Assembly (NCBI GenBank): GCA_023389105.1
Contig: JAEWEY010000004.1
Location: forward strand, 496,001-560,000
DNA: 64,000 nucleotides
Direction of reading: 5' to 3'
Source: Pseudomonadota bacterium
Lineage (GTDB): Bacteria > Pseudomonadota > Alphaproteobacteria > Sphingomonadales > Sphingomonadaceae
This document shows positions 9,634 to 21,868 of the stretch, in pieces; positions within the stretch are counted from its first letter, which is position 1; the number at the start of each line of letters is the position of its first letter. Under the pieces are notes generated by a model. The model was not told the DNA's origin and searched no databases. It worked only from the letters and a program-made list of their open reading frames with translations. Position numbers and translations under genes: made by a program.

Positions 9634-10127
9634 TTCGATTTCGGGGATGCTGGCGTCTTCGCGGAGGCCACGGTCGGACCGCGACTGATCGCCCCCGAAA
9701 GTTGCGCAACCTGCGGACAAGCCTTTGCGCCGCAAATCGTCTGCAGCTTCTGCAGATTGGCCTGCGCGCGAGCGGTTGCGCCAAGCTCGACCATCGCCTC
9801 GCCCTGAACGGCAATGGCGTCCGGGTCATTCGGCTCGAGCGTCAGCGCCTTGCTCGTCATCAGGATCGCCTTGCCGAACAGATGCTGCTTCTCGGCCACC
9901 CGCGCGATGTCGACATAGGCGCTGCGATTGCGCGGATCGACGGCCAGAGCAGTCTCGAGCAGGTCTTGCGCATTCTCGAGCTTGCCGGCGGCCATCGAGG
10001 CGCGGGCTTGCTTCTGCAATTCCAGCGACCGCGGAAGAATCTGATCGTCGGCACGCTGGCTGGCGACCGGCGCGGCCACGACCAGGCCAGCAATTCCGAT
10101 GAGCAGAAGACGAGACAAGGATTGCAT
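9630..10127 (-). CDS. Exported tetratricopeptide-repeat protein
   Basis: A 165-residue protein starting MQSLSRLLLIGIAGLVVAA, a Sec signal peptide cleaved near PVASQ. Residues about 40-140 form roughly three TPR helices pairs (AGKLENAQDLLETALAVDP, GKAILMTSKALTLEPND). The C-terminus has a Cys pair (CGAKAC) followed by a Ser/Pro/Ala tail. ATG 10127 is chosen because a GGAG element sits about 7 bases upstream; a longer reading adds non-conserved residues. Probably periplasmic and protein-binding; the partner is unknown. It lies 25 bases after the RsmB-type gene and is likely co-transcribed with it. Confidence 0.8.
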   Translation of the reverse strand: MQSLSRLLLIGIAGLVVAAPVASQRADDQILPRSLELQKQARASMAAGKLENAQDLLETALAVDPRNRSAYVDIARVAEKQHLFGKAILMTSKALTLEPNDPDAIAVQGEAMVELGATARAQANLQKLQTICGAKACPQVAQLSGAISRGPTVASAKTPASPKSN

Positions 10128-10152
10128 CAAATTCTCCAAACCTCCGCACGGC

Positions 10153-11328
10153 TTAGCATGGCCGGCGTACCCGCGCGACGAAAAACCCGTCGGTATGGTC
10201 ATGACCTGGCGTCAAAAGTCTGCCGCCACCGTCCTGCTGTCCTCCCGCAATGGGCAAGGATTCACTAATCCACGATGAATGACGATCGAGGAACCCTGCG
10301 ATCTGCCCTGCCCCTTCGCGGGACAGCAAGGAGCAAACCGCGTAGACCAGCGCGCCGCCGGGTCGAACAAGTTCCGCGGCAATATCCAGCAAGCGTTCCT
10401 GGCTGTTTATCAGACGCGCGAGCCTATCAGGCGTCAGTCGCCATCGCCCTTCCGGATTACGCCGCCATGTTCCGCTTCCTGAGCAGGGCGCGTCGACAAG
10501 GACTGTGTCGGCTCCGTCCCGCCAGTCGGCAAGCTCATCCAGTTCCCGCGGTTGATTGAGCAATCGGGTTTCGATCGTCGCACCCGCACGTTCAGCGCGC
10601 GGTCCCAACTGCGCTAAACGCGCGCGATTGCTGTCGGTCGCGAGGATCGTAATGCCGGGAGCCGCTGCAGCCAGCGCAAGCGCCTTGCCGCCAGCGCCCG
10701 CGCACAGGTCGAGCAATCGTCCGTCGCCACTGGGTGCACAGGCCAGCGCGATCAGCTGGCTGCCCTCGTCCTGGACTTCGACAAGCCCGGACATAAATGC
10801 CGCGCGATCGTCGATTTTGGTCTCAGCAGGTAGCCGCAAGCCCCACGGGCTGAGTGGCGTCGGGACCGCTTCGGCGAACTCGTCCAGCATTCGATCTCGT
10901 GACGTGCGAGCAATGTTCACGCGCAAATCGAGCGGCGCACGATTGAGCAAGGCAGGCCATTCAGCTTCGTCCACCAGCGGCGACAGCAGCGGCTGCAGCC
11001 ACGAAGGGACGTACCCGGCGTCGGCCGGTACTTCACCGTCACCAAGCGCATCCGGCCCCCGCGGTTCGCCAAAGCCTGACAGCAGCGCGGGATCGTCCTG
11101 AGCCAATCCCAGGATCGCTGAGCGGCCGCTAGTCGGAACTTCCGCGGACCGCCGGATCGCCCGGAAAACCAGTTCCCGAACCGCCCGCCGGTCCTTTGAA
11201 CCGGCGTAACGGCGCTGCTGGAAGTACCGGCTGACGATTGTGTCGGCGGGCGGCCCGTTGCCATGTGCAGCGGCAATGACCTCGTCGAGTATCTCGATGG
11301 CGGCTTGGGTCCGCGCGGCGGGCGTCAC
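10153..11328 (-). CDS. RsmB/Sun-type rRNA cytosine-C5 methyltransferase
   Basis: SAM-dependent RNA m5C methyltransferase of the NOL1/NOP2/Sun family. Seen in order: an N-terminal helical NusB-like region (about 1-130, with a RRAVRELVF block), motif I DLCAGAGGKAL near 210, the motif IV catalytic block DAPCSGSGTWRRNP near 280, and the second catalytic cysteine block YAVCSLLSREG near 335. The product has 391 residues, somewhat short of enteric RsmB (about 430), so the exact target (16S C967 or another site) is inferred, not shown. It starts 3 bases after the guaB stop and is probably in the guaB operon. Confidence 0.9.
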   Translation of the reverse strand: MTPAARTQAAIEILDEVIAAAHGNGPPADTIVSRYFQQRRYAGSKDRRAVRELVFRAIRRSAEVPTSGRSAILGLAQDDPALLSGFGEPRGPDALGDGEVPADAGYVPSWLQPLLSPLVDEAEWPALLNRAPLDLRVNIARTSRDRMLDEFAEAVPTPLSPWGLRLPAETKIDDRAAFMSGLVEVQDEGSQLIALACAPSGDGRLLDLCAGAGGKALALAAAAPGITILATDSNRARLAQLGPRAERAGATIETRLLNQPRELDELADWRDGADTVLVDAPCSGSGTWRRNPEGRWRLTPDRLARLINSQERLLDIAAELVRPGGALVYAVCSLLSREGAGQIAGFLDRHSSWISESLPIAGGQQDGGGRLLTPGHDHTDGFFVARVRRPC

Positions 11329-11331
11329 GGT

Positions 11332-13669
<2,338 letters not shown>

Positions 13670-13713
13670 GGCCGACGCATCATGCCTCGGAACAGGGAGA
13701 CCGGGGAAGAGGC

Positions 13714-14718
13714 ATGTTGACGACTTTCATGATCGCCGTTGCGGTGCTGGCGTTGATGTTCGTGATGATGGGCGTGAAGATCGTCCGCCAGGGCTATCGC
13801 TACACCATCGAGCATTTCGGCCGCTTCGTCCGCGTGGCGGAGCCGGGCTTCAATTACGTGACCCCCTTCTTCTACCGCGTTGGCCGCAAGATCAACATGA
13901 TGGAGCAGGTCCTTGATATCCCTGGCCAGGAGATCATCACCAAGGACAATGCGATGGTTGCCGTCGACGGCGTCGTCTTTTTCCAGGTGCTGGACGCTGC
14001 AAAGGCGGCCTATGAGGTGAGTGACCTGTACATGGCGATCATGGCGCTATCGACGACCAACCTGCGCACCGTGATGGGTTCGATGGACCTCGACGAGACT
14101 CTGTCCAAGCGCGACGAGATCAATACCCGCCTGCTGTCCGTGGTCGACAACGCGACCGAGAATTGGGGCGTGAAAATCACCCGCGTCGAGCTGCGCGACA
14201 TTCGCCCGCCGCAAGACATCGTCAACGCCATGACGCGGCAGATGAAGGCGGAGCGCGAGAAGCGCGCGGTGGTGCTGGAAGCCGAGGGCTCGCGGCAATC
14301 TGCGATTCTCCGAGCAGAAGGCGAGAAGCAGTCCGCAATCCTTTCCGCCGAGGGCGCCCGCGAGGCGGCTTTCCGCGAAGCCGAGGCCCGCGAACGTGCG
14401 GCTCAGGCCGAAGCCACCGCCACCAAAGCCGTCAGCGACGCCATCGAGCAAGGCAGTGCGCAGGCGATCAACTACTTCATTGCGCAGAAGTACGTCGAAG
14501 CGGTCAGTGAATTTGCCCGGTCTCCTAACGCCAAGACCATCCTGTTCCCGGTTGAAGCCACGCAACTGATCGGCACGCTCGGCGGCATCGGCGAGCTTGC
14601 CAAAGAGGCCATTGGCGGCAGCGCGAAGGAGAACGCGCCCAAGCCCAAGCCGCAAACCACTGGCACCCGTGGCGCGCCGCCTGTCAGCGTTCCCGGCACG
14701 CCGCGGATTGAAGGATAA
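13714..14718 (+). CDS. SPFH/band-7 (stomatin-like) membrane protein
   Basis: A 334-residue membrane-anchored SPFH protein of the QmcA/stomatin type. One N-terminal membrane helix (about 4-20), SPFH domain about 22-190 (GYRYTIEHFGRFVR, EPGFNYVTPFF, NMMEQVLDIPGQEIITKDN), then an Ala/Glu/Arg coiled coil (about 185-245, repeated AEG-x-x-x-x-A-I-L units), then a Pro/Lys-rich tail. Such proteins assemble into large rings in the inner membrane and often act with NfeD partners. The next gene is an NfeD protein, overlapping it by one base (TAATG). Confidence 0.93.
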   Translation: MLTTFMIAVAVLALMFVMMGVKIVRQGYRYTIEHFGRFVRVAEPGFNYVTPFFYRVGRKINMMEQVLDIPGQEIITKDNAMVAVDGVVFFQVLDAAKAAYEVSDLYMAIMALSTTNLRTVMGSMDLDETLSKRDEINTRLLSVVDNATENWGVKITRVELRDIRPPQDIVNAMTRQMKAEREKRAVVLEAEGSRQSAILRAEGEKQSAILSAEGAREAAFREAEARERAAQAEATATKAVSDAIEQGSAQAINYFIAQKYVEAVSEFARSPNAKTILFPVEATQLIGTLGGIGELAKEAIGGSAKENAPKPKPQTTGTRGAPPVSVPGTPRIEG

Positions 14719-15185
14719 TGGTTCAGAACATCGATCCTGCCTGGCTGTGGACGATCGGCGGCGTGCTGCTGCTGATCGCGGAAGTCATCGCGCCGGGCTT
14801 CTTCCTCTTCTTCATCGGCGCCGCAGCGCTCGTCACCGGCATCCTGGCGCTTCTGCTCGGCTTCGGCCTCGTGCCGCAACTCGCGCTGTTCGCCATCCTG
14901 GCCTACCTAAGCGTCCACTTCGGCGGCCGCCGTTTCTACGCCGCGCGCTATGACTATAGCGCCGATCGCACGATCAACGATCCGACCGCGCGCCTGCTCG
15001 GAAGGGTCGTGGTGGTCGTGCAGCCGGTGGACTCGCATGGTGGCCGCGTGAAGCTCGGCGACAGCGAATGGTCAGCCCGCGGCGCGTCCGCCGCCGTTGG
15101 AGACCGAGTCCGCATCGTCGACGTCGAAGGCAATTGCCTGAAGGTCGAACCGGAACACCGTCTGCCCCCACCCAGCGGAGAATAG
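14718..15185 (+). CDS. NfeD family membrane protein
   Basis: A 155-residue partner of the SPFH protein: a short N-terminal stretch, two to three membrane helices (about 8-80, with IGGVLLLIAEVIAPGFFLFF), and a C-terminal OB-fold domain (LLGRVVVVVQPVDSHGGRVKLGDSEW). This is the short NfeD class without a protease domain. The ATG overlaps the preceding stop by one base, so expression is coupled. The biological function of the pair (membrane microdomain or quality control) is known only in outline. Confidence 0.92.
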   Translation: MVQNIDPAWLWTIGGVLLLIAEVIAPGFFLFFIGAAALVTGILALLLGFGLVPQLALFAILAYLSVHFGGRRFYAARYDYSADRTINDPTARLLGRVVVVVQPVDSHGGRVKLGDSEWSARGASAAVGDRVRIVDVEGNCLKVEPEHRLPPPSGE

Positions 15186-15187
15186 AT

Positions 15188-17029
15188 TTGCCGAACCTGT
15201 CCCTCAGCCGGCGCGAAACGCTGGCTGGCCTCGCGGCCACGACTGCGTTGCCGTTTGTGTCAGCTCCGGCACTGGCGGCGCCCGCGACCGATGCGCAGGC
15301 CAATGCCCTGCTCAACACTGTCGCGAATAACCTGCTGCGTCTGTACCCGACCACCGCTACCGGGCTCGGGGTCGACACCGGCGCGCTCGCCTCGTTGAGG
15401 TCCAAGCTTCCCGACCGCTCCGCCGCCGGTCAGCGCCGGGTGGCGCAGACGGTCAAGGCCGACCTCGCACGCGTCGATGCCCTGGACACGTCCAGGCTCA
15501 GCTTCACGACGCGGACCAGCGTCGAGGTGGTGAAGTACGCCTTCAGGAACAAGCTCGAAGGGCTGGCCTTCCCCTATGGCGACGCGCCGGTCGCGGGCGA
15601 TGCCTGGCGCAACACGCCCTACGTCGTGATTCAGAACGTCGGCGCTTACATCGACACACCGCAGCTGCTCGACACCGACCACCCGATCGAAAATCGCGCG
15701 GACGCCGAAGCATACCTCGCGCGCCTGTCGCAATTTCCGGCGCAGCTCGACGGTGAACTAGAGCGCATGAAATCTGCCCGCGCGGCCGGACTCGTGCCGC
15801 CCTCGTTCCTGATCGACAAGGCGATCGAGCAACTCAACATCTCACTGAAGAGCACCCTGCAAGGCGGGACGCTCGTCGAATCGCTGGTCCGGCGTACCCG
15901 CGAAAAGAAGATTCCAGGCGATTGGGAAGCACGCGCGAAGCGCATCGCCATCGGGCCAGTCGTCGCCGCGCTGCAGCGCCAGATCGCCGAGCTGCAGACC
16001 GAGCGGAAAATCGCCACCGACGTTGCCGGTATGTGGTCGCGGCCGCGCGGTGAGGATTACTACCGTTGGGCGCTCAAGGCCTCGACGACGACCGAAATGT
16101 CGCCGGACGATGTCCACAAGATGGGCCTCGACCAGCTTGCCGAGCTCCATGGCCGGATGGACCCAATCCTCAAATCGATCGGCTACACGCAAGGCTCGGT
16201 CGGCGAACGGATGCAGGCACTGGCCAAGGACCCCCGGTACAAGTTCAGCGAGGGCGACAAGGGCCGCGCCGAAATCATGGCCTACATCCAGGAACGGATC
16301 GCAAAGATCCGCACCGTCCTGCCGCGCGCCTTTCGCACGCTTGTCCCCGGACATCTCGAAGTCCGCCGCATGTCGCCCGAACAGGAGCCCGGCGCGCCCG
16401 GTGCGTACGGTGGGGCCGGCTCGATCGACGGCAAGATCCCGGGCAAGTTCTGGATCAACCTTCGCTCGACGGACCTGCACAGCCGCTACAGCTTGCCCGA
16501 CCTTGCCGCGCATGAGGCAATCCCCGGGCACGTCTGGCAGGGTGAATATGCCAATCGGTTGCCGCTGATTCGTACGCTGCTGTCGTTCAATGCCTATTCC
16601 GAAGGCTGGGCGCTCTACGCGGAGCAACTGGTTGATGAGCTAGGCGTGTACGACGACTTCCCGGTCGGCCGGCTCGGATATCTGCAGTCCATCGCCTTCC
16701 GCTGCTGCCGGCTGGTCGTCGACAGCGGCATCCACGCCAAACGCTGGACCCGCCAACAGGGCGTCGACTTCTTCGTCCAGCGCAATGGATCGAACCCGCT
16801 CGAAGTCGCGAGCGAGATCGATCGCTACTGCAGTTGGCCGGGCCAGGCCTGCGGCTACAAGGTGGGCCAGTCGACGATCGACCGGCTGCGCGACAAGTCG
16901 AAGGCCGCGCTTGGCGCTCGCTATGACCTAAGGGCTTTCGACGATGCCGTCGTCAAAGGCGGGAACGTCCCGATGGACGTCCTCGCCTCCAACATTGACG
17001 ACTACATCGCGCGGGAAAAGCGCGGCTGA
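15188..17029 (+). CDS. DUF885 putative metallopeptidase, Tat-exported
   Basis: A 613-residue exported protein of family DUF885. The start is TTG 15188 with GGAGAA 8 bases upstream; the N-terminus LSLSRRETLAGLAATTALP carries a twin-arginine motif followed by a hydrophobic core and an ALAAPA cleavage site, so Tat export is likely. The zincin-like signature HEAIPGH (H442, E443, H448) and a downstream YSEGWALYAEQL glutamate block are present, as is the C-terminal SWPGQACGYKVG typical of the family. It is a paralogue of the gene at 17685-19454. Substrate unknown. It begins 2 bases after nfeD and may be co-transcribed. Confidence 0.87.
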   Translation: MPNLSLSRRETLAGLAATTALPFVSAPALAAPATDAQANALLNTVANNLLRLYPTTATGLGVDTGALASLRSKLPDRSAAGQRRVAQTVKADLARVDALDTSRLSFTTRTSVEVVKYAFRNKLEGLAFPYGDAPVAGDAWRNTPYVVIQNVGAYIDTPQLLDTDHPIENRADAEAYLARLSQFPAQLDGELERMKSARAAGLVPPSFLIDKAIEQLNISLKSTLQGGTLVESLVRRTREKKIPGDWEARAKRIAIGPVVAALQRQIAELQTERKIATDVAGMWSRPRGEDYYRWALKASTTTEMSPDDVHKMGLDQLAELHGRMDPILKSIGYTQGSVGERMQALAKDPRYKFSEGDKGRAEIMAYIQERIAKIRTVLPRAFRTLVPGHLEVRRMSPEQEPGAPGAYGGAGSIDGKIPGKFWINLRSTDLHSRYSLPDLAAHEAIPGHVWQGEYANRLPLIRTLLSFNAYSEGWALYAEQLVDELGVYDDFPVGRLGYLQSIAFRCCRLVVDSGIHAKRWTRQQGVDFFVQRNGSNPLEVASEIDRYCSWPGQACGYKVGQSTIDRLRDKSKAALGARYDLRAFDDAVVKGGNVPMDVLASNIDDYIAREKRG

Positions 17030-17030
17030 C

Positions 17031-17621
17031 CTAGTCGCGCTTCAGGCCGCCGAGTATCGAGCCAAGGATACCACCACCGCCTACGGTCGAACCAAGCAGA
17101 CCGCCGCCGCTGAGTTCACCCTTGAGCAGCCCGCCGAGCAGGCCGCCGTCATGTTCCTCCGCAGGCTGTTCACCCGCCGCCGTCGGCTGCGAATTGCGTC
17201 CATGCATCGCCAGATACCCAACCGCGAGCATGGCGACGATCGGCAGCATCTTTTTGAGAAGGTCTGGCGACAGCCCCGATTTCTGAGCCGCATCGTCCGC
17301 GACTGCGCGGCTGGTATCCTTGCTTCCGAAAATTTGGCCGAGCACGTTGTTACCTTGGCTGACGTCCGTCGGTTCCGAACCCAGCACGTTGCTGAGAAGG
17401 CCACCGCCGCCCAGCGAGCCCAGCATTGAAAGTAGGCCACCAATGCCGCCACCCGCAGGAGCGCCGGCAGATCCGCCGGCAGTGGCTTGGCCACGGATCC
17501 CCTCCAGGACCGAGGGCAGGAGTGCGCCGATCCCAGTCGACGCGGTCTGGCGGTCAACTCCGAGTTCCCGTGACACGGCGTCCACGCCGCCGTTCGATTC
17601 AAATGCGCTGAGCAAGTCCAT
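17031..17621 (-). CDS. DUF937 (YidB-like) protein
   Basis: A 196-residue protein starting MDLLSAFESNGGVDAVSRELGV with the DUF937 helical pattern (DRQTASTGIGALLPSVLEGI), then glycine-rich stretches (GGIGGLLSMLGSLGGGGLL), a single hydrophobic helix near 126-142 (LPIVAMLAVGYLAM), and a Gly/Leu-rich tail. The function of DUF937 is unknown; similar proteins are often listed among stress-induced or abundant small proteins. An AAGGAGGG ribosome site precedes the ATG. A GGAAC-N17-GTT element upstream suggests EcfG control. It converges, one base apart, with the Tat-exported DUF885 gene. Confidence 0.83.
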   Translation of the reverse strand: MDLLSAFESNGGVDAVSRELGVDRQTASTGIGALLPSVLEGIRGQATAGGSAGAPAGGGIGGLLSMLGSLGGGGLLSNVLGSEPTDVSQGNNVLGQIFGSKDTSRAVADDAAQKSGLSPDLLKKMLPIVAMLAVGYLAMHGRNSQPTAAGEQPAEEHDGGLLGGLLKGELSGGGLLGSTVGGGGILGSILGGLKRD

Positions 17622-17653
17622 TGCCGGTCCCTCCTTGTGATAGGTTCAACCTA

Positions 17654-17678
17654 AACAGCAGCAGGGACCGGGCGTTCC
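17654..17678 (-). promoter_or_regulatory. EcfG-type general stress promoter of the DUF937 gene
   Basis: On the minus strand, GGAAC (17678-17674) is followed after 17 bases by GTT (17656-17654), matching the alphaproteobacterial EcfG pattern GGAAC-N16/17-cGTT. The -10 end lies 32 bases before the DUF937 ATG. A 13-base palindrome TAGGTTCAACCTA (17641-17653) sits immediately downstream, near the expected transcription start, and could be an operator. Based on pattern only. Confidence 0.55.
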
Positions 17679-17684
17679 GTGAAA

Positions 17685-19454
17685 TCAGCCGGACTTCGGC
17701 GGTTCAGCTTTTTCGCTCACAATCCACGCGCGCATTTGCTCTTCAAGCACTGTAAGTGGCACGGCGCCCATAGCCAGGATGCGATCGTGAAACGCGCGCT
17801 GGTCGAAGCGCGGCCCGAGCGCCGTCTCGGCTTCCGATCGTAGTCGCCGGATCGTCAGCTCGCCGAGCTTGTAAGCGAGCGCCTGCCCCGGCCAGCTAAT
17901 GTACCGATCGACCTCATTGACGATTTCATGCTGCGACAGAGCCGTGTGCGACGACAGATAATCGATCGCCTTCTGGCGCGACCAGCCGTAGCGATGGATT
18001 CCCGTGTCGATCACCAGCCGCGCAGCGCGCCACATTTCGTAACTCAGCGCGCCGAAGCGCTCGTACGGCGTGCGATAGATGCCCATGGGATAGCCGAGCC
18101 ACTCACTGTAGAGGCCCCAGCCCTCTCCATAGCCCGAAAAATAGAGGCTTTGCCGGAAACGCGGCAGCGCCTTCTGCTCCTGGCTAAGCGCCGCCTGGAA
18201 GCTATGGCCCGGCGCGCACTCGTGCAGCGTGAGCGCGGGCGTCTGGTAAAGCGGGCGAGTCGGCAGGTTGTAGGTATTCATTTGGCAGCTCTCGAGCCCC
18301 CCGCGACCCGAGGTGTAGAAGGGTGCCAGTGCGTCAGGCACCGGAACGATGGCGAAGCGGCGGCGCGGCAAGAGCCCGAAGAATTCGCCAATCTTTCCGT
18401 CCGTTCGCTTCGCCACGTAGGACGATACGCCCATCAGTTCGTCAGGCGTCTTCGCGTAGAATTGCGGATCGGTCTTCAGGAAGACGAGGAACTGGTCGAA
18501 GCTGCCCTTGAAGCCGGTCTCCGCCATGGTCTTGCGCATCTCCGCATCGATGCGCGCGACCTCCTGCAATCCTAGTTGGTGGATTTCCTCCGGCGATTTG
18601 TCGGTCGTCGTATATTGCCGGATATTGGCGCGGTAGTAGGCGTCGCCTTCCGGCATATCGCGCGCTGCGATGGTCGTCCGTGATTTCGGATAATATTCGG
18701 TCCGGTAGAATTGCAGCAGCTTGCGATAGGCTGGCAGAACACTCGTCCGAATGGCATCGACTGCTTCGGCCCTTAGCGCCTGCTGCTGGGCTGCCGGGAT
18801 GGTTGCCGGCATATCGGCGAACGGTTTGAGGAAGGAACTCTTGGCCGGATCGTCCACCACAAACAGGGCGATCGACGCGTCGCGTCCGGCCAGGGTCGCC
18901 TTCGGTACGGAGAAGCCCCGCTTAAGCCCCGCACGCATATTCTCGATCTGCTCATCGAAGTAGCGCGGGATGTCGCGCATTCGCCCGATGTAGCGCTGAT
19001 ACTCCCCGACGTCGGAAAAGGAGCGCCGGCCATCGAGATAGGTCCAAAAGGAGCTGTCGCTGTTGAATGGCATCTCCCACTGACGGAAGCGCGCCTCGCC
19101 CAGCGCATTTTCCAACACGGTGCGGAACACCGCCGCATTGACCCGCTCCGGCTCCGACAATGATTTGGGGTCGATGGCGTTGAGTTGCGCCAGCAGATCC
19201 TTGAGATAGGCCGCGCGCCGCATTTGCGACGCGGCGTCCACGTGGGGCAGATGCGCCGTGGACTTGGTCTCACCCTTGGCATCCTCGAACTGCTCGGACT
19301 CGCGCGCATCCCAGGCGGCATAACCGTCGTACAGGGCGCGCAGCTTACCGTCCGCGTTGGAAGGCTGTGAAGCAACCGTCGCCGGAGCCTGAGCACTAAC
19401 GGGCGCAGCCCCTGCCGCGATGATCCCAACCGCGATCCACGTCCGAAACTGCAT
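17685..19454 (-). CDS. DUF885 putative metallopeptidase, Sec-exported
   Basis: A 589-residue DUF885 protein with an ordinary Sec signal peptide (MQFRTWIAVGIIAAGAAPVSAQA). The core shows LHECAPGHSF (H411, E412, H417), FSGYGEGWGLYSEWLG, and SWPGQALAYKLGELTIR near the C-terminus, the same three blocks as its paralogue at 15188-17029. A GGGAGGG ribosome site precedes the ATG. Probably a periplasmic zinc peptidase, by motif only; no substrate is known to me. The two paralogues use different export routes (Sec here, Tat there) and flank the DUF937 gene. Confidence 0.87.
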   Translation of the reverse strand: MQFRTWIAVGIIAAGAAPVSAQAPATVASQPSNADGKLRALYDGYAAWDARESEQFEDAKGETKSTAHLPHVDAASQMRRAAYLKDLLAQLNAIDPKSLSEPERVNAAVFRTVLENALGEARFRQWEMPFNSDSSFWTYLDGRRSFSDVGEYQRYIGRMRDIPRYFDEQIENMRAGLKRGFSVPKATLAGRDASIALFVVDDPAKSSFLKPFADMPATIPAAQQQALRAEAVDAIRTSVLPAYRKLLQFYRTEYYPKSRTTIAARDMPEGDAYYRANIRQYTTTDKSPEEIHQLGLQEVARIDAEMRKTMAETGFKGSFDQFLVFLKTDPQFYAKTPDELMGVSSYVAKRTDGKIGEFFGLLPRRRFAIVPVPDALAPFYTSGRGGLESCQMNTYNLPTRPLYQTPALTLHECAPGHSFQAALSQEQKALPRFRQSLYFSGYGEGWGLYSEWLGYPMGIYRTPYERFGALSYEMWRAARLVIDTGIHRYGWSRQKAIDYLSSHTALSQHEIVNEVDRYISWPGQALAYKLGELTIRRLRSEAETALGPRFDQRAFHDRILAMGAVPLTVLEEQMRAWIVSEKAEPPKSG

Positions 19455-19500
19455 TGCTGCCCTCCCTGTTTGTGCCTGGGTGGTAATCAGCGCGCGGTGA

Positions 19501-19947
19501 TCAGGGAAGTGCAGCGAGATCAGGCGTCACGAAATGCCTACGGGCTTCCACCGAAAACAGCCGTTCGCGCGAGTAAAAACGGAACGGCCAGTCGCGCCGG
19601 CCCATCGGGCTCAACAGTAGCTCGTTCACGAGCTCATGCACGGGCTCCGACGGGTTGGCCTCGGCGAGAAACAGCCGCACGCCATGAAGGAACACGCGCG
19701 TGATCGTCTCGTGATAGCCTTCCGTGTCGCTGTTCACTCCGCCGACGCTTTCATTGTAGCGACGGATCAGGCCGGGAAGCTCGGCGTCCAGGTCGATCTC
19801 GGGATGCCGTAGCAGCAGATAAGTCGTCGCCGCGAGATGGGCCTCATGCGTCCATTCTGCCCGAGGCAGGTCGCGCGACAGAAGCCCTTCGCCGACGTGG
19901 GCAACGTCGGCGTCGGAAGTAAAAAGTCTTGGTCGATATTCGGTCAT
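19501..19947 (-). CDS. Conserved protein of unknown function, 148 residues
   Basis: Starts MTEYRPRLFTSDADVAHVG. It is predicted to be soluble and mostly helical. Histidine-containing blocks EWTHEAHLAATTYLLL (about 31-46) and DTEGYHETITRVFLHG (about 74-89) look conserved and could bind a metal, but I recognise no family function. The start is an ATG preceded by GAGGA inside a hairpin (19949-19974). It lies 40 bases after pckA on the same strand and may be read through from it. Confidence 0.75.
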   Translation of the reverse strand: MTEYRPRLFTSDADVAHVGEGLLSRDLPRAEWTHEAHLAATTYLLLRHPEIDLDAELPGLIRRYNESVGGVNSDTEGYHETITRVFLHGVRLFLAEANPSEPVHELVNELLLSPMGRRDWPFRFYSRERLFSVEARRHFVTPDLAALP

Positions 19948-19948
19948 T

Positions 19949-19974
19949 GATCGGGTCCTCGGCGGGGCCCGATC
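19949..19974 (-). promoter_or_regulatory. Hairpin covering the leader of the 148-residue gene
   Basis: GATCGGG (19949-19955) and CCCGATC (19968-19974) form a perfect 7-bp stem, extended by a further CC/GG pair with mismatches. It lies between the pckA stop (19988) and the ATG at 19947, one base before the start codon, and its loop side contains the only ribosome-site-like bases (GAGGA). It could attenuate pckA read-through or hide the ribosome site. There is no T-run, so it is not a standard terminator. Confidence 0.45.
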
Positions 19975-19987
19975 CGTGACCGGGCCG

Positions 19988-21634
<1,647 letters not shown>

Positions 21635-21682
21635 TCCATCCTTTCAAAATGTCGAAACGGCGGCGGCCACTGGCCCACCGCC

Positions 21683-21694
21683 GCATACGTATGC
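21683..21694. promoter_or_regulatory. 12-bp perfect palindrome at the predicted pckA start site
   Basis: GCATACGTATGC is a perfect inverted repeat. It overlaps the position where transcription from the pckA promoter at 21700-21728 would begin (about 21692-21694). A repressor or response regulator site is plausible. Two more short palindromes, ATTGGCCAAT (21755-21764) and AACCGGTT (21767-21774), lie on the chvI side of the same 235-base divergent region. Confidence 0.4.
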
Positions 21695-21699
21695 ACGCC

Positions 21700-21728
21700 C
21701 TATAACCCCGAATTTCTCGTCGGGTCAA
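21700..21728 (-). promoter_or_regulatory. Predicted sigma-70 promoter of pckA
   Basis: Minus strand: TTGACC (21728-21723), a 17-base spacer, then TTATAG (21705-21700), or TATAGG with an 18-base spacer. The start site would fall about 60 bases before the pckA TTG, over the palindrome at 21683-21694. The leader also holds a GC-rich CGGCGG/CCGCCG inverted repeat. Confidence 0.55.
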
Positions 21729-21868
21729 AACGATGCGGCGCCGGAAAAAGGCAAATTGGCCAATGAAACCGGTTACATCGTGCCAGAGCCGGACAGGCGC
21801 TGCGTTGCCGGCCGCACGAACCCCTCGCCTTGTGCACCGCAACCCTGCTGGCTAAGCCCCAATCAACG

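Noticed and set aside
13688..13714. GGAAC before the SPFH gene as an EcfG promoter
   Set aside because: No GTT occurs at the right spacing; the next one is 22 bases away and inside the coding start.
15068..15187. Upstream in-frame extension of the first DUF885 gene into nfeD
   Set aside because: The extension is arginine/proline-rich and hides the twin-arginine signal; TTG 15188 with GGAGAA explains the N-terminus better.
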